From contig CAJONC010000010.1 in NCBI GenBank assembly GCA_905235675.1, positions 1 to 44,723 on the forward strand: a stretch of 44,723 bases of DNA, written 5' to 3'. Below the pieces are notes generated by a model. The model was not told the origin of the DNA, did not search any database, and saw nothing but the letters and a program-made list of their open reading frames with translations. A program made the translations under genes and the position numbers. This document shows positions 31,501 to 40,104 of the stretch, piece by piece. The stretch is from an uncultured Bacteroidales bacterium (lineage in GTDB: Bacteria > Bacteroidota > Bacteroidia > Bacteroidales > UBA932). Within the stretch, counting starts at the first letter, position 1; each line of letters opens with the position of its first letter.

Positions 31501-32493
31501 ATGGCCGAATCCAACTTCATCGATTATGTGAAAATACACTGCGAGTCGGGGCACGGGGGTGCGGGGAGCGCCCACCTGCTGAGGGCGAAGTATGTGCCCA
31601 AGGGCGGGCCCGACGGCGGTGACGGAGGACGCGGAGGGCATATCATCCTGCGCGCGAATCCCCAGTTCTGGACTCTGATACATCTGAAATACCGCAAATA
31701 CGTGAAGGCCGGCGACGGCGAAAAGGGCGGCTCGGCCCTGCGTCACGGCAAGAACGGCGAGGATATCTATCTCGACGTGCCTGTGGGTACTATCGTGAAG
31801 GATGCCGAGACGGATGAAGTGCTGATGGACCTGAGCGAAGCGGGGGAGGAACGCATCCTGTGCAGGGGCGGCCGCGGCGGACTCGGAAACGACAATTTCA
31901 AGACGGCAACCCTGCAGACTCCGAGGTTCGCCCAGCCCGGCGAGGAAGGAGTGGAGGGATGGTTCATACTTGAACTGAAGCTGCTTGCGGACGTGGGCCT
32001 TGTGGGCTTCCCCAATGCGGGCAAATCCACTCTGCTTGCGACGGTTACATCGGCGAAGCCCAAGATAGCGAACTACGCTTTCACTACGCTGGAGCCCAAT
32101 CTCGGTATAGTGAAATACTACGACGACCAGTCCTTCGTGATTGCCGACATCCCAGGCATCATCGAAGGTGCGCATGAGGGGAAGGGAATAGGAGACAGGT
32201 TCCTCCGGCATATTGAACGCAATTCCGTGCTGCTGTTCATGGTGTCGGTGGAAGAGGATGATATTGCAGGCACTTACCGTACCCTTCTCAACGAACTCGA
32301 AATGTATAATCCGGAACTCCTTGCCAAGCAGCGCCTGCTCGCGGTGACAAAATGCGACATGGTGGATGAAGGGATAGAAAAAGAAATAGAAGCTTCGCTT
32401 CCTGCCGGAGTGGAGCACGTATTCATCTCCTCCGTCAGCGGAGAAGGTATCAAAGAACTTACAGACATGCTTTGGAGGGCATTGCAGCAATGA
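31501..32493 (+). CDS. obgE: GTPase ObgE/CgtA
   Basis: Obg is a ribosome-associated GTPase for large-subunit assembly and the stringent response. The product has 330 residues. The Gly-rich Obg fold (G-G-P-D-G-G-D-G-G-R-G-G-H) covers about 1-157; the G domain has G-F-P-N-A-G-K-S-T (G1), D-I-P-G-I-I-E-G-A-H-E-G-K-G (G3), T-K-C-D (G4) and S-S-V-S-G-E (G5). There is no C-terminal OCT extension, as is common in this phylum. It overlaps the PAP2 gene by 4 bp. Confidence 0.97.
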   Translation: MAESNFIDYVKIHCESGHGGAGSAHLLRAKYVPKGGPDGGDGGRGGHIILRANPQFWTLIHLKYRKYVKAGDGEKGGSALRHGKNGEDIYLDVPVGTIVKDAETDEVLMDLSEAGEERILCRGGRGGLGNDNFKTATLQTPRFAQPGEEGVEGWFILELKLLADVGLVGFPNAGKSTLLATVTSAKPKIANYAFTTLEPNLGIVKYYDDQSFVIADIPGIIEGAHEGKGIGDRFLRHIERNSVLLFMVSVEEDDIAGTYRTLLNELEMYNPELLAKQRLLAVTKCDMVDEGIEKEIEASLPAGVEHVFISSVSGEGIKELTDMLWRALQQ

Positions 32494-33095
32494 GCGCTTT
32501 TATAGAATCCCTTGAATATGCCGACAAAATGGCGACGCTTTCGATCAACGGCTTCAGCAACTCTTTCACCGATGCGCTGATGCCCGTAGTCAGCAACCGC
32601 TTTGTCTGGATCCCGATTTATGTGCTGCTGCTCGTGTTCCTGTTCTGGAAACTGGGCTGGCGCAAGACTCTGGTAATTCTTCTGGCGGTGGCGCTGTCGG
32701 TAGCCGCAATCGACCAGTTCGCCAACCTGGTCAAATTTTCCGTCGGGAGATACCGCCCGTGCTGGGACAGTTTCATGACGGACAATGGGCTGAAGATATT
32801 GGAAAACAAAGGCGGCAGTTACGGATTTTTCTCCGCACATGCGGCAAATACCGCCGGTGTCGCCACAGCCATACTCTATTTTGTCCGGAGCTGGGGGACG
32901 CGACGGCAATACAAGGCCCTGGAAGTGTTGTTTGCGCTTTGGGTGCTGCTGGTGAGCGTCAGCCGTATATATGTCGGTAAACATTTTCTGGGCGATGTGA
33001 CAGTGGGCATCATTGCAGGAATAATTATTGCACACATTCTTTCCTGGGCCATAGGGCAGGTAGTTAACAAATATTTTGTTAAATTTGTAAGTTGA
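32490..33095 (+). CDS. PAP2-family membrane lipid phosphatase
   Basis: The product has 201 residues and five or six helices. The PAP2 signature is complete in order: K-F-S-V-G-R-Y-R-P (K-x6-R-P) at about 81-89, F-S-A-H-A-A-N (with Ala for the usual Gly of SGH), and S-R-I-Y-V-G-K-H-F-L-G-D. It probably removes phosphate from a lipid, such as undecaprenyl pyrophosphate or lipid A, at the outer face of the inner membrane. Substrate cannot be decided. ATG 32490 overlaps the obgE stop. Its last codons carry the parA -7 box and a palindrome. Confidence 0.9.
   Translation: MSAFIESLEYADKMATLSINGFSNSFTDALMPVVSNRFVWIPIYVLLLVFLFWKLGWRKTLVILLAVALSVAAIDQFANLVKFSVGRYRPCWDSFMTDNGLKILENKGGSYGFFSAHAANTAGVATAILYFVRSWGTRRQYKALEVLFALWVLLVSVSRIYVGKHFLGDVTVGIIAGIIIAHILSWAIGQVVNKYFVKFVS
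33064..33087 (+). promoter_or_regulatory. parA promoter -7 box overlapping a palindrome
   Basis: TTAACAAA (33064-33071) and TTTGTTAA (33075-33082) form a perfect 8-bp inverted repeat around TAT. The right arm runs into TAAATTTG (33080-33087), a full -7 match 24 bp before the parA ATG. A regulator bound there would block the promoter. No TTTG is seen at the -33 distance. Confidence 0.45.
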
Positions 33096-33111
33096 CAACG
33101 AAGTTCGTTTT

Positions 33112-33903
33112 ATGGGAAAGGTAATAGCGATAGCAAACCAGAAAGGCGGTGTGGGCAAAACCACTACTGCCATCAATCTTTCGGCCTCCCTGGCGGTACT
33201 TGAAAAAAAGGTACTACTCATCGATGCCGATCCTCAGGCGAATTCCACTTCCGGACTGAATTTCTCGCCCGATACCGAAAGCGGCCGCACCTTCTATGAG
33301 GTGATGATAGGGGAGATAGGCATAGAAGACGCCCTTATCCAGACCGAAATGGCAAACCTGCACCTGGTGCCGTCGCATATCAATCTCGTAGGGGCCGAAA
33401 TCGAAATGTCGGAGATGGAAAACCGTGCGGGCGTGCTTCGCAATGTGCTTGAGCCTGTACGCAACAATTACGACTACATCATCATAGACTGCTCCCCGTC
33501 GCTCGGAATCATCACTGTCAACTGCCTTGCCGCCGCCGACTCGGTAATCATCCCGGTTCAGCCGGAATTCTTCGCCCTGGAAGGCCTCGGCAAACTGCTG
33601 CAGACCATTCGCCTCGTGCAGTGCGAGGCAAATCCCGACCTTGCGATAGAGGGCTTCCTCGTAACCATGTTCGACGGCCGCACCAAGGTGCATACCCAGG
33701 TGGTGGCGGAACTTCGCGAGCATTTCAAGGACATGGTATTCCGTACCATAATCCAGAGGAATATCAGGCTGAGCGAGGCTCCCAGCCACGGAAAGCCTAT
33801 CATTCTATACGACATCATGAGCAACGGCGCCAACAACTATATGGGGCTGGCGGCCGAACTGCTTGAACGAAACGGAGAAAAGGGAAATGAGCAGCAACAG
33901 TAA
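33112..33903 (+). CDS. parA: Chromosome partition ATPase ParA (Soj)
   Basis: ParA is the ATP-dependent, DNA-binding motor that segregates parS-ParB complexes. The product has 263 residues, the length of the chromosomal form without an N-terminal HTH. The deviant Walker A is K-G-G-V-G-K-T-T (residues about 11-18), Walker A' is L-L-I-D-A-D-P-Q-A-N and Walker B is Y-I-I-I-D-C-S-P-S-L. It overlaps parB by 17 bp. Confidence 0.96.
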   Translation: MGKVIAIANQKGGVGKTTTAINLSASLAVLEKKVLLIDADPQANSTSGLNFSPDTESGRTFYEVMIGEIGIEDALIQTEMANLHLVPSHINLVGAEIEMSEMENRAGVLRNVLEPVRNNYDYIIIDCSPSLGIITVNCLAAADSVIIPVQPEFFALEGLGKLLQTIRLVQCEANPDLAIEGFLVTMFDGRTKVHTQVVAELREHFKDMVFRTIIQRNIRLSEAPSHGKPIILYDIMSNGANNYMGLAAELLERNGEKGNEQQQ

Positions 33904-34831
33904 AAAAGAACCGCGCGGGCTCGGACGCGGGCTCAGCGCCCTCCTGGGCGACGATGTGAACGTCGAAGCCTTCCGCAAGCCGGTGGGATACGTAAACAAG
34001 GAAGTGGCAGGGGCCCGTCCCAGGCAGGATTCTTCCGACATCCTCCGCATACCCGTATCGCAGGTGGAGGCAAATCCTTTCCAGCCCCGAATGGCATTCG
34101 ACCAGGATGCCCTCGAAGAACTTGCCGCATCCATCCGCACCCTCGGACTGATTCAGCCCATCACCGTCCGCAAAGTCGGTGAAGGCCGTTACCAGATAAT
34201 CAGCGGCGAACGCCGTTTCAAGGCCTGCAGCATGGCGGGCATGACCATGATACCCGCCTATGTGCGCGACACCAACGACCAGGGCATGCTTGAGATGGCT
34301 ATCGTGGAGAATATCCAGCGCGAAGACCTCGATCCCATCGAAACCGCCCTCAGTTTCCAGAGGCTCATAGACGAATGCAATCTCACCCAGGAAGAGATGG
34401 CCGACAGGGTAGGGAAAAAGCGCGCCAGCGTCACCAATACCCTCCGGCTTCTCAAGCTCCCCGTCAAGATTCAGCACGACCTCAAAGTGGGCCTTCTGAG
34501 CGTAGGTCATGCAAAGGTTCTGCTAAGTCTTCCCGACGCCGCTTCGCAGGAGAAGTTCTGCGACATCGTAATCAAGGAAGGGCTCAGCGTCCGCGAACTC
34601 GAAAATCTGGTCAGGGCATATCTCAGGAATCCCGATGGTGCGAAGCGCCAGCCAAAAGAGGAGGTCCTGCCGCAGGAATATACCAGGATGCTCTCGCAGC
34701 TCGGCAGATATTTCGAAAACGAAATCTCCATAAAGAGAAGTTCTTCCGGAAAGGGGACGATGACTGTCCGCTTCAATTCCGACGATGAGGTGAAAGCCTT
34801 TCTCGACGCCCTGGAAAAGCTTGAACACTGA
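33887..34831 (+). CDS. parB: Chromosome partition protein ParB
   Basis: ParB binds parS and spreads as a CTP-dependent clamp. The product has 314 residues. The start M-S-S-N-S-K-K-E-P-R-G-L-G-R-G-L-S-A-L-L is the typical ParA-stimulating tail. N-P-F-Q-P-R (about residue 62) and G-E-R-R-F-K-A (about 108) are the CTP-binding motifs; L-T-Q-E-E-M-A-D-R-V-G-K-K-R-A-S-V starts the parS-binding HTH; the C-terminal 45 residues are the dimerisation domain. ATG 33887 is chosen because it gives the conserved N-terminus. No parS-like 16-mer is obvious nearby. Confidence 0.95.
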   Translation: MSSNSKKEPRGLGRGLSALLGDDVNVEAFRKPVGYVNKEVAGARPRQDSSDILRIPVSQVEANPFQPRMAFDQDALEELAASIRTLGLIQPITVRKVGEGRYQIISGERRFKACSMAGMTMIPAYVRDTNDQGMLEMAIVENIQREDLDPIETALSFQRLIDECNLTQEEMADRVGKKRASVTNTLRLLKLPVKIQHDLKVGLLSVGHAKVLLSLPDAASQEKFCDIVIKEGLSVRELENLVRAYLRNPDGAKRQPKEEVLPQEYTRMLSQLGRYFENEISIKRSSSGKGTMTVRFNSDDEVKAFLDALEKLEH

Positions 34832-35715
34832 TGCGGAGGGGAGCGCTGATATTTGCAGTTTTGCTTGCGGCACTTCTGACGGCCGCGCCTGCCCGTGCCC
34901 AGTTCAAGGACGCGGCATTCAGCCAGAGTTACAACGACGACCCGTCATCTCCCGGTGACAGTACCGACACCTTTTTCTCGTTCAAGGAATACTTCGGCGG
35001 ACTCGGGCACAAGAATCCCGTTACAATCAGGACAATGACTCTGGGTTCCTTCGTGTTTGTCGGAGGCAGCCAGATTTACAACCGCGATTACTGGAAGCTC
35101 CCCATAGTCTATGGCGGGGTTCTCGGCGGCACTGCGGCTGGATTCGCCTTGAAGGGCAAGGGCAACGACAAAGCGGCGACTTACTGTTTTGCGGCGGCCG
35201 GATTGACATATTGGGCATCCCTGATGGACGGCGTGGTATTCTACGAGAGTGACCAGTCTCCTCTTCCGGGGCGTGCCACGTTTTATTCCCTGCTCCTGCC
35301 CGGCCTTGGGCAGATTTACAATGGCGAGGCATGGAAACTCCCGATTTACTGGGGGGGACTGATGGGATCCTTTCATTTTTATTCCCTGAACCGCACGAAC
35401 TACGAACGTTTCCGCCGCATTTACAATGAATCCACCAATCCCGACGTGCCTTACACGGGGCCCATTTCATCGGAAACAGCCCTTTATTACCGTAACCTTT
35501 ACAGGCGCTACCGCGATTATTCGGTGCTGGCCATAGCTGCATTCTATCTGCTGCAGGTGATAGACGCCAACGTCTTTTCATATATGCACAGCTTCAATAT
35601 GAGTGATGATATCGCATTGTCGGCCGGCCCTGCCGTAATCACCCCGGACACATCCTACGCCTTCGGTCCGTCATACAATCCGGCCTTCGGAATGCGCTTT
35701 GGCATCACTTTCTGA
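34831..35715 (+). CDS. DUF5683 family membrane protein
   Basis: The product has 294 residues. A signal peptide or first helix (residues 3-23, ending A-R-A-Q) leads to a conserved core: Y-N-R-D-Y-W-K-L-P-I-V-Y-G-G, then S-L-L-L-P-G-L-G-Q-I-Y-N-G-E-A-W-K-L-P-I-Y-W-G-G. This duplicated 'x-Y-N-x-x-x-W-K-L-P-I' pattern is DUF5683. The function is unknown, but the position after parB and before the lytic transglycosylase is conserved in Bacteroidota, so an envelope role linked to growth or division is likely. It overlaps the parB stop by one base. Confidence 0.88.
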   Translation: MRRGALIFAVLLAALLTAAPARAQFKDAAFSQSYNDDPSSPGDSTDTFFSFKEYFGGLGHKNPVTIRTMTLGSFVFVGGSQIYNRDYWKLPIVYGGVLGGTAAGFALKGKGNDKAATYCFAAAGLTYWASLMDGVVFYESDQSPLPGRATFYSLLLPGLGQIYNGEAWKLPIYWGGLMGSFHFYSLNRTNYERFRRIYNESTNPDVPYTGPISSETALYYRNLYRRYRDYSVLAIAAFYLLQVIDANVFSYMHSFNMSDDIALSAGPAVITPDTSYAFGPSYNPAFGMRFGITF

Positions 35716-35718
35716 GTT

Positions 35719-37098
35719 ATGAAAAATTTCCTTCCCCTCTCCATAGTACTTGTCTCCTTGTGCCTTGCCCCGTGCGCGGAAGGCTATGCGGCAGGCCCCA
35801 GGCGTGGCAAAGCCAAACGCGAGGCGGCCGGTCTCGCCGCGGAAAACCTCAGGCTGCAGAGGCAGGTGGATTCGCTGATTGCGCTTCTCGACAGCCTCTC
35901 GGAAGCCGATGCGCCCGTTCCTGCCGCCGCGGAGGAAAGGACTGCGCCAGGCAGGAGTATGGAGCTTGCCGACAGCCTGATGGATGTCTGGTACCGTCAG
36001 CGCAAGTATTCCGACTTCGAGCAGTACCGGAATTATGACATGGATTCCGTCCATTTTTCTTCTGCGGTGTCCGATGAGGAGATGATACGCAGGCTTGAGG
36101 CGATGAACTCATACATCAGCCTCCCGTTCAACGAGACGGTAAAGAACTATATGATTCTTTATTCCGAGAAGATGCCCCGCCACATGGGGGCGATGATGGG
36201 ACGCAGCCTGTACTATTTTCCCATTTTTGAAGAAACTTTCGCACGTTACGGCCTCCCTCTGGAGCTGAAATACCTCTCAGTTGTCGAGTCGAGTCTAAAT
36301 CCTCTTGCGGAGTCCCGTGCCGGAGCCATGGGAATGTGGCAGTTCATGTACCGTACGGGGAAGCTTTACGGCCTCAAGATCAATTCCTTCGTGGATGAAA
36401 GGCTGGACGTGGAAAAATCTGCCGATGCGGCTGCGCGTTACCTGCGCGACGCCCACAATGTGTTCGGCGACTGGAATCTTGCCATCTGCTCATACAACTG
36501 CGGTTCCGGAAACGTGAACAAGGCAATCAAGCGGGCCGGAGGCAAAATGGATTTCTGGAGCATTTATCCTTACCTGCCCCGCGAGACCAGGGGCTACGTG
36601 CCAGCCTTCATAGGAGCCATGTATGCTTTCAACTATGCCAGGGAATATGGCTTGGAGGCGGAGGACGTGGGAATGCCCGCCAAGGTCGACACCTTTGAAA
36701 TCAGGCGCAATCTCCATTTCAGGCAGATAAGCGAGGTGGTGGGAGTGCCGGAAGAGACCGTAAAGATGCTGAATCCGCAGTATACGCACGATATCATCCC
36801 GGGCAACGAAGCCGCCTGCATATTGAATCTGCCTTATTCATGGACAGGCCCGTTCATTGCCGCGAACACCGATTCGCTGTACACCCACCGCGCCAATGAA
36901 CTGCTGAACGCACAGGTGCTGAAGAACATATCGGAAAGCGGCCATGAAGAACGCATCGCCTACAAGGTGAAGTCGGGCGACTATCTCGGAAAAATTGCCA
37001 GGAACAACCGGTGCACGGTGGCTGAAATCAAGAAATGGAACCATCTGCGCAGCGACAACCTGCGGGTGGGCCAGATACTTTATATCTACAGGAAATAA
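35719..37098 (+). CDS. mltD: LysM-containing membrane-bound lytic transglycosylase (MltD-like)
   Basis: The enzyme cleaves peptidoglycan glycan strands to 1,6-anhydro-muropeptides. The product has 459 residues with a signal peptide ending near L-A-P-C-A-E-G-Y-A. The SLT domain has the catalytic Glu in S-V-V-E-S-S-L-N-P, then G-A-M-G-M-W-Q-F-M and A-I-C-S-Y-N-C-G-S-G-N-V, as in family 1D. A C-terminal LysM (Y-K-V-K-S-G-D-Y-L, then L-R-V-G-Q-I-L-Y-I-Y) binds peptidoglycan. One LysM is fewer than in E. coli MltD. A terminator follows 3 bp after the stop codon. Confidence 0.93.
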   Translation: MKNFLPLSIVLVSLCLAPCAEGYAAGPRRGKAKREAAGLAAENLRLQRQVDSLIALLDSLSEADAPVPAAAEERTAPGRSMELADSLMDVWYRQRKYSDFEQYRNYDMDSVHFSSAVSDEEMIRRLEAMNSYISLPFNETVKNYMILYSEKMPRHMGAMMGRSLYYFPIFEETFARYGLPLELKYLSVVESSLNPLAESRAGAMGMWQFMYRTGKLYGLKINSFVDERLDVEKSADAAARYLRDAHNVFGDWNLAICSYNCGSGNVNKAIKRAGGKMDFWSIYPYLPRETRGYVPAFIGAMYAFNYAREYGLEAEDVGMPAKVDTFEIRRNLHFRQISEVVGVPEETVKMLNPQYTHDIIPGNEAACILNLPYSWTGPFIAANTDSLYTHRANELLNAQVLKNISESGHEERIAYKVKSGDYLGKIARNNRCTVAEIKKWNHLRSDNLRVGQILYIYRK

Positions 37099-37100
37099 AC

Positions 37101-37130
37101 AAAACCCGGGGCCTTGCGACTCCGGGTTTT
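37101..37130. terminator. Bidirectional intrinsic terminator between mltD and the aldolase gene
   Basis: AAAACCCGG (37101-37109) pairs perfectly with CCGGGTTTT (37122-37130) around a 12-base loop. The A4 on one side and T4 on the other let it end both the mltD transcript and the convergent aldolase transcript. Confidence 0.75.
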
Positions 37131-37151
37131 AATTCAAACAAGGGCAGGGGA

Positions 37152-38153
37152 TTACTCGGCCTTGCCGTTGCTTCCGAGCACGTTCACAATCTTGTGCTCA
37201 TAGAGTTTCTTCATTTCGTCGCGGGCGGGACCCAGGTATTTGCGGGGGTCGAATTCGCCGGGCTTCTCGTTGAAGACCTTGCGGACTGCGGCGGTCATTG
37301 CAAGACGGCTGTCGGAGTCGATGTTGATCTTGCAGACAGCGCTCTTGGCGGCCTCGCGGAGCTGCTCCTCGGGGATACCTACTGCATCGGGAAGTTTTCC
37401 GCCGTTGGCGTTGATGATGTCGACATACTCCTGGGGAACGGAAGATGATCCGTGGAGGACGATGGGGAAGCCGGGAAGTTTCTTCTCAACTTCGTGGAGA
37501 ACGTCGAATGCGAGGGGCGGAGGTACCAGGCGTCCGGTCTTGGGGTCGCGGGTGCACTGCTCGGGCTTGAACTTGTAGGCGCCGTGGCTGGTGCCGATGG
37601 AGATTGCGAGGGAGTCGCAGCCAGTGCGGGTGGCGAAGTCGATAACTTCCTCGGGGCGGGTGTAGTGGGACTCCTCTGCGGAAACCTCATCCTCTACGCC
37701 GGCGAGCACGCCGAGTTCAGCCTCGACGGTAACATCGTACTGATGAGCGTATTCCACTACTTTGCGGGTGAGGGCGATGTTCTCTTCGTAAGGGAGGGAG
37801 GATGCATCGATCATCACTGAGCTGAAGCCCATGTCGACGCAGCTCTTGCAAAGCTCGAAGCTGTCGCCGTGGTCGAGATGGAGGACAATCTGGGGATTCT
37901 CCCAGCCAAGTTCCTTTGCATACTGGACTGCGCCCTCTGCCATGTAGCGGAGGAGAGTCTGGTTTGCATAGTTGCGGGCGCCCTTGCTCACCTGGAGGAT
38001 GACGGGGGACTTGGTTTCTGCCGAGGCCTGGATGATGGCCTGGAGCTGCTCCATGTTATTGAAGTTGAAAGCGGGGATGGCATAGCCGCCTTTGACTGCC
38101 TTTGCGAACATCTCACGGGTGTTCACAAGGCCAAGATCTTTGTAATTAACCAT
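37152..38153 (-). CDS. fba: Class II fructose-1,6-bisphosphate aldolase
   Basis: The enzyme splits fructose-1,6-bisphosphate to DHAP and glyceraldehyde-3-phosphate, using zinc. The product has 333 residues. Zinc and substrate motifs are visible: H-L-D-H-G-D-S near 93-99, E-A-E-L-G-V-L-A-G, I-G-T-S-H-G-A-Y-K and L-H-G-S-S-S-V-P, each with its metal-binding His. The gene is alone on its strand. A TAAATTTG box on the minus strand (38201 to 38194) is 41 bp before the start. Confidence 0.96.
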   Translation of the reverse strand: MVNYKDLGLVNTREMFAKAVKGGYAIPAFNFNNMEQLQAIIQASAETKSPVILQVSKGARNYANQTLLRYMAEGAVQYAKELGWENPQIVLHLDHGDSFELCKSCVDMGFSSVMIDASSLPYEENIALTRKVVEYAHQYDVTVEAELGVLAGVEDEVSAEESHYTRPEEVIDFATRTGCDSLAISIGTSHGAYKFKPEQCTRDPKTGRLVPPPLAFDVLHEVEKKLPGFPIVLHGSSSVPQEYVDIINANGGKLPDAVGIPEEQLREAAKSAVCKINIDSDSRLAMTAAVRKVFNEKPGEFDPRKYLGPARDEMKKLYEHKIVNVLGSNGKAE

Positions 38154-38181
38154 ATTTCTTGTATAAAAGATTTATTTTCTG

Positions 38182-38211
38182 TTTAAGGCAGCGCAAATTT
38201 AGTTATTTTTG
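38182..38211. promoter_or_regulatory. Overlapping divergent promoters of fba and the YqiA-like gene
   Basis: Plus strand: TTTA (38182-38185), 18 bp, TATTTTTG (38204-38211), 29 bp before the ATG at 38241. Minus strand: TAAATTTG (38201 to 38194). The two -7 boxes are 2 bp apart, so RNA polymerase can hardly use both at once. Confidence 0.5.
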
Positions 38212-38240
38212 CGACACTTTATATAATTTTACTGCAATAA

Positions 38241-38825
38241 ATGAGCCAGCGGATTCTGTTTATACACGGACTTGCATCATCGGGCAAGTACAAGATGGCA
38301 GATCAGCTCCGTATCCTTTTCAAAGGCTCGGAAGTGCTCTCGCCGGATGTTCCTCCGGAGCCTGACAGGGCGCTGCCATTTTTGCAGGAAACCTGCGCGG
38401 ACTGGCAGCCCGACCTGATAGTGGGCCATTCCCTCGGTGGATTCTGGGCGCAGAAACTGCGCGGCTGGCGCAAAGCGCTGGTAAATCCCACTTTCGACAT
38501 ATCCCCCCTGCTGAGAATCAATATGGGGGAGATGGAGTATCTGAGTCCGAGGGAGGACGGTGCACGCTCGTTCATCGTTACCGAAGAGATGTGCAGGGGA
38601 TACGAAGCCCTTGAGGCTGTGGAATTCGACGGTCTGGACGAAGAAGAGAAGGAAAATACCATTGCGTTCTTTGCCGATAAAGACGAAGTGGTGAGACAGG
38701 GGCCCGTGTTTGAACAGCATTACGGGAAGCCCGGGATAGTTTATCCCGGGAAACATCTTCCCGTTTATCCTGAAGTAAAGGAATATATTGTACCTGAACT
38801 GATTAAATTCTGTAACCGGCAATGA
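38241..38825 (+). CDS. YqiA-like alpha/beta-fold esterase
   Basis: The product has 194 residues. I-L-F-I-H-G-L-A-S-S-G starts the fold, V-G-H-S-L-G-G-F-W-A is the nucleophile elbow with Ser, and a late D-K-D-E-V-V and G-K-H-L-P-V supply Asp and His. This matches the small YqiA/YcfP family of bacterial esterases with unclear substrates. It overlaps lplA by 4 bp, so both are probably one transcript. Confidence 0.82.
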   Translation: MSQRILFIHGLASSGKYKMADQLRILFKGSEVLSPDVPPEPDRALPFLQETCADWQPDLIVGHSLGGFWAQKLRGWRKALVNPTFDISPLLRINMGEMEYLSPREDGARSFIVTEEMCRGYEALEAVEFDGLDEEEKENTIAFFADKDEVVRQGPVFEQHYGKPGIVYPGKHLPVYPEVKEYIVPELIKFCNRQ

Positions 38826-39811
38826 AGTATCTTGTCAACAACTGCACCGAAGCCTGCCGGAACATGGCCTTCGATGACTTCGCCCTTGAGCATCTGCCCC
38901 TGGACGAACCCGTGTTCTTCCTCTGGCGCAACGCTCCCGCCGTGATTATCGGCCTGAACCAGAACGCTTATGCGGAAGTGAACCTCAATTATCTGGATGA
39001 GAAGGGGATAATGCTTGCCCGGAGGGTGACCGGAGGCGGGGCCGTCTATCACGACCTCGAGAATCTCAACTACACTATAGTGGGGAAGTCCCGCGACCTT
39101 GCGGAAGATTATCCCGATTATCTCTACTACATGGTGAACGCCCTGCGCGAACTGGGCGCCCCCGCGGAACTCAGCGGACGCAACGACATAATGGTGGAAG
39201 GCCGCAAATGCTCCGGATATGCAAAGCGCGTCTGGAAGGACCGCCTGATGGTTCACGGCACCCTGATGTTCGACGTTGACCTCGAAGATATGATGCAGGC
39301 CCTGTCGGTGACCGGAAGCAAGATGTCGGCGTCCGGCATAGCATCCGTTCGGAGCAAGGTCGCCAATCTCAGGGACTATCTGCCCCAGTTCGACAACATA
39401 ATGCAGTTCAAGGACGCTCTGCACGGCATTCTGGCAGGCGATGACTGCGAGGTGCCGCTCAGCGATGCCGACCAGGCCCTGATAGAGCGGATGGCAGATG
39501 AGAAATTCCGTACCTGGGATTGGATTTACGGGAAATCCCCTGAGGCCCAGTTCAAGACCTCGCGCAAATTCGCCTGCGGCACCGTGGAGGTTTCATGGTC
39601 GGTCAACCACGGCCTTCTGGAAGATGTCCGCTTCGGAGGAGATTTCCTCGGCAACCTGCCGGCGGACGGCATAGCAGCCCGTCTTCAGGGCCACCGCTTC
39701 GAAAAGTCCGAACTGCTCGCCACCCTCTCCTCCGGATCACCTTCCGTGGAGGACTGCTTCGATTCCCTTACGGCTGCAGGGCTTGTTGAACTGTTGACTT
39801 CGGCTGAATAG
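38822..39811 (+). CDS. lplA: Lipoate-protein ligase A
   Basis: LplA activates free lipoate with ATP and attaches it to a lysine of lipoyl domains (2-oxoacid dehydrogenases, GcvH). The product has 329 residues. The lipoyl-AMP site R-R-V-T-G-G-G-A-V-Y-H-D is at about 61-72, followed by G-R-N-D-I-M-V and C-S-G-Y-A-K-R. A C-terminal accessory domain (about 240-329) is present, as in E. coli LplA. It overlaps the YqiA-like gene by 4 bp (ATGA). Confidence 0.94.
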   Translation: MKYLVNNCTEACRNMAFDDFALEHLPLDEPVFFLWRNAPAVIIGLNQNAYAEVNLNYLDEKGIMLARRVTGGGAVYHDLENLNYTIVGKSRDLAEDYPDYLYYMVNALRELGAPAELSGRNDIMVEGRKCSGYAKRVWKDRLMVHGTLMFDVDLEDMMQALSVTGSKMSASGIASVRSKVANLRDYLPQFDNIMQFKDALHGILAGDDCEVPLSDADQALIERMADEKFRTWDWIYGKSPEAQFKTSRKFACGTVEVSWSVNHGLLEDVRFGGDFLGNLPADGIAARLQGHRFEKSELLATLSSGSPSVEDCFDSLTAAGLVELLTSAE

Positions 39812-39841
39812 AATTGCACGGTTGTATTATGACAATATCGC

Positions 39842-39872
39842 TTTCTGATTTCATCATAAATATGTATCTTTG
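39842..39872 (+). promoter_or_regulatory. Promoter of the DUF5674 remnant and its neighbour
   Basis: TTTC (39842-39845) and TATCTTTG (39865-39872) are 19 bp apart, with one mismatch at the -33 box. The promoter remains although its first gene is broken, so it may now serve the 40105 gene. Confidence 0.55.
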
Positions 39873-39887
39873 TCGAAACACTTGATT

Positions 39888-40104
39888 ATGCAGATTCTTC
39901 AGCAGGCAATCTCCATCGCGGAACTCAAAGAGTTGGCACAAAATACCTTCGGCGACATGATAAAATGCGTGGCCGATGCAAAACGGGGCCAGTTGGCCAT
40001 CGATGCCAATCTGCACGCGGATCTGGAGCGTCTGCTGTTGGAAGACGGCTCCGCAAGTCAGGGAATCCATTAAAGCAATTGTCCGACAATTTATAACCGA
40101 ATAA
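39888..40104 (+). pseudogene. DUF5674 family gene broken by an internal deletion
   Basis: The first reading frame (39888-40073, 61 residues) reads S-I-A-E-L-K-E-L-A, F-G-D-M-I-K, then L-H-A-D-L-E-R-L-L-L-E-D-G-S and stops soon after. This is the N-terminal half of DUF5674 (typical length about 110). The expected middle part (L-W-G-I-N, then I-E-F-D-S and P-S-Q-x-N-R) is missing, and its C-terminal helix reappears in the +1 frame from 40054: Q-V-R-E-S-I-K-A-I-V-R-Q-F-I, stopping at 40104, one base before the next ATG. I infer a deletion of about 40 codons with a frame change. Family length and consensus are from memory. Confidence 0.55.

Noticed and set aside
32400..36000. parS site near parAB
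   Set aside because: I looked for TGTTTCACGTGAAACA-like and TGTTCCACGTGGAACA-like 16-mers and found none; the TTAACAAA palindrome does not match.
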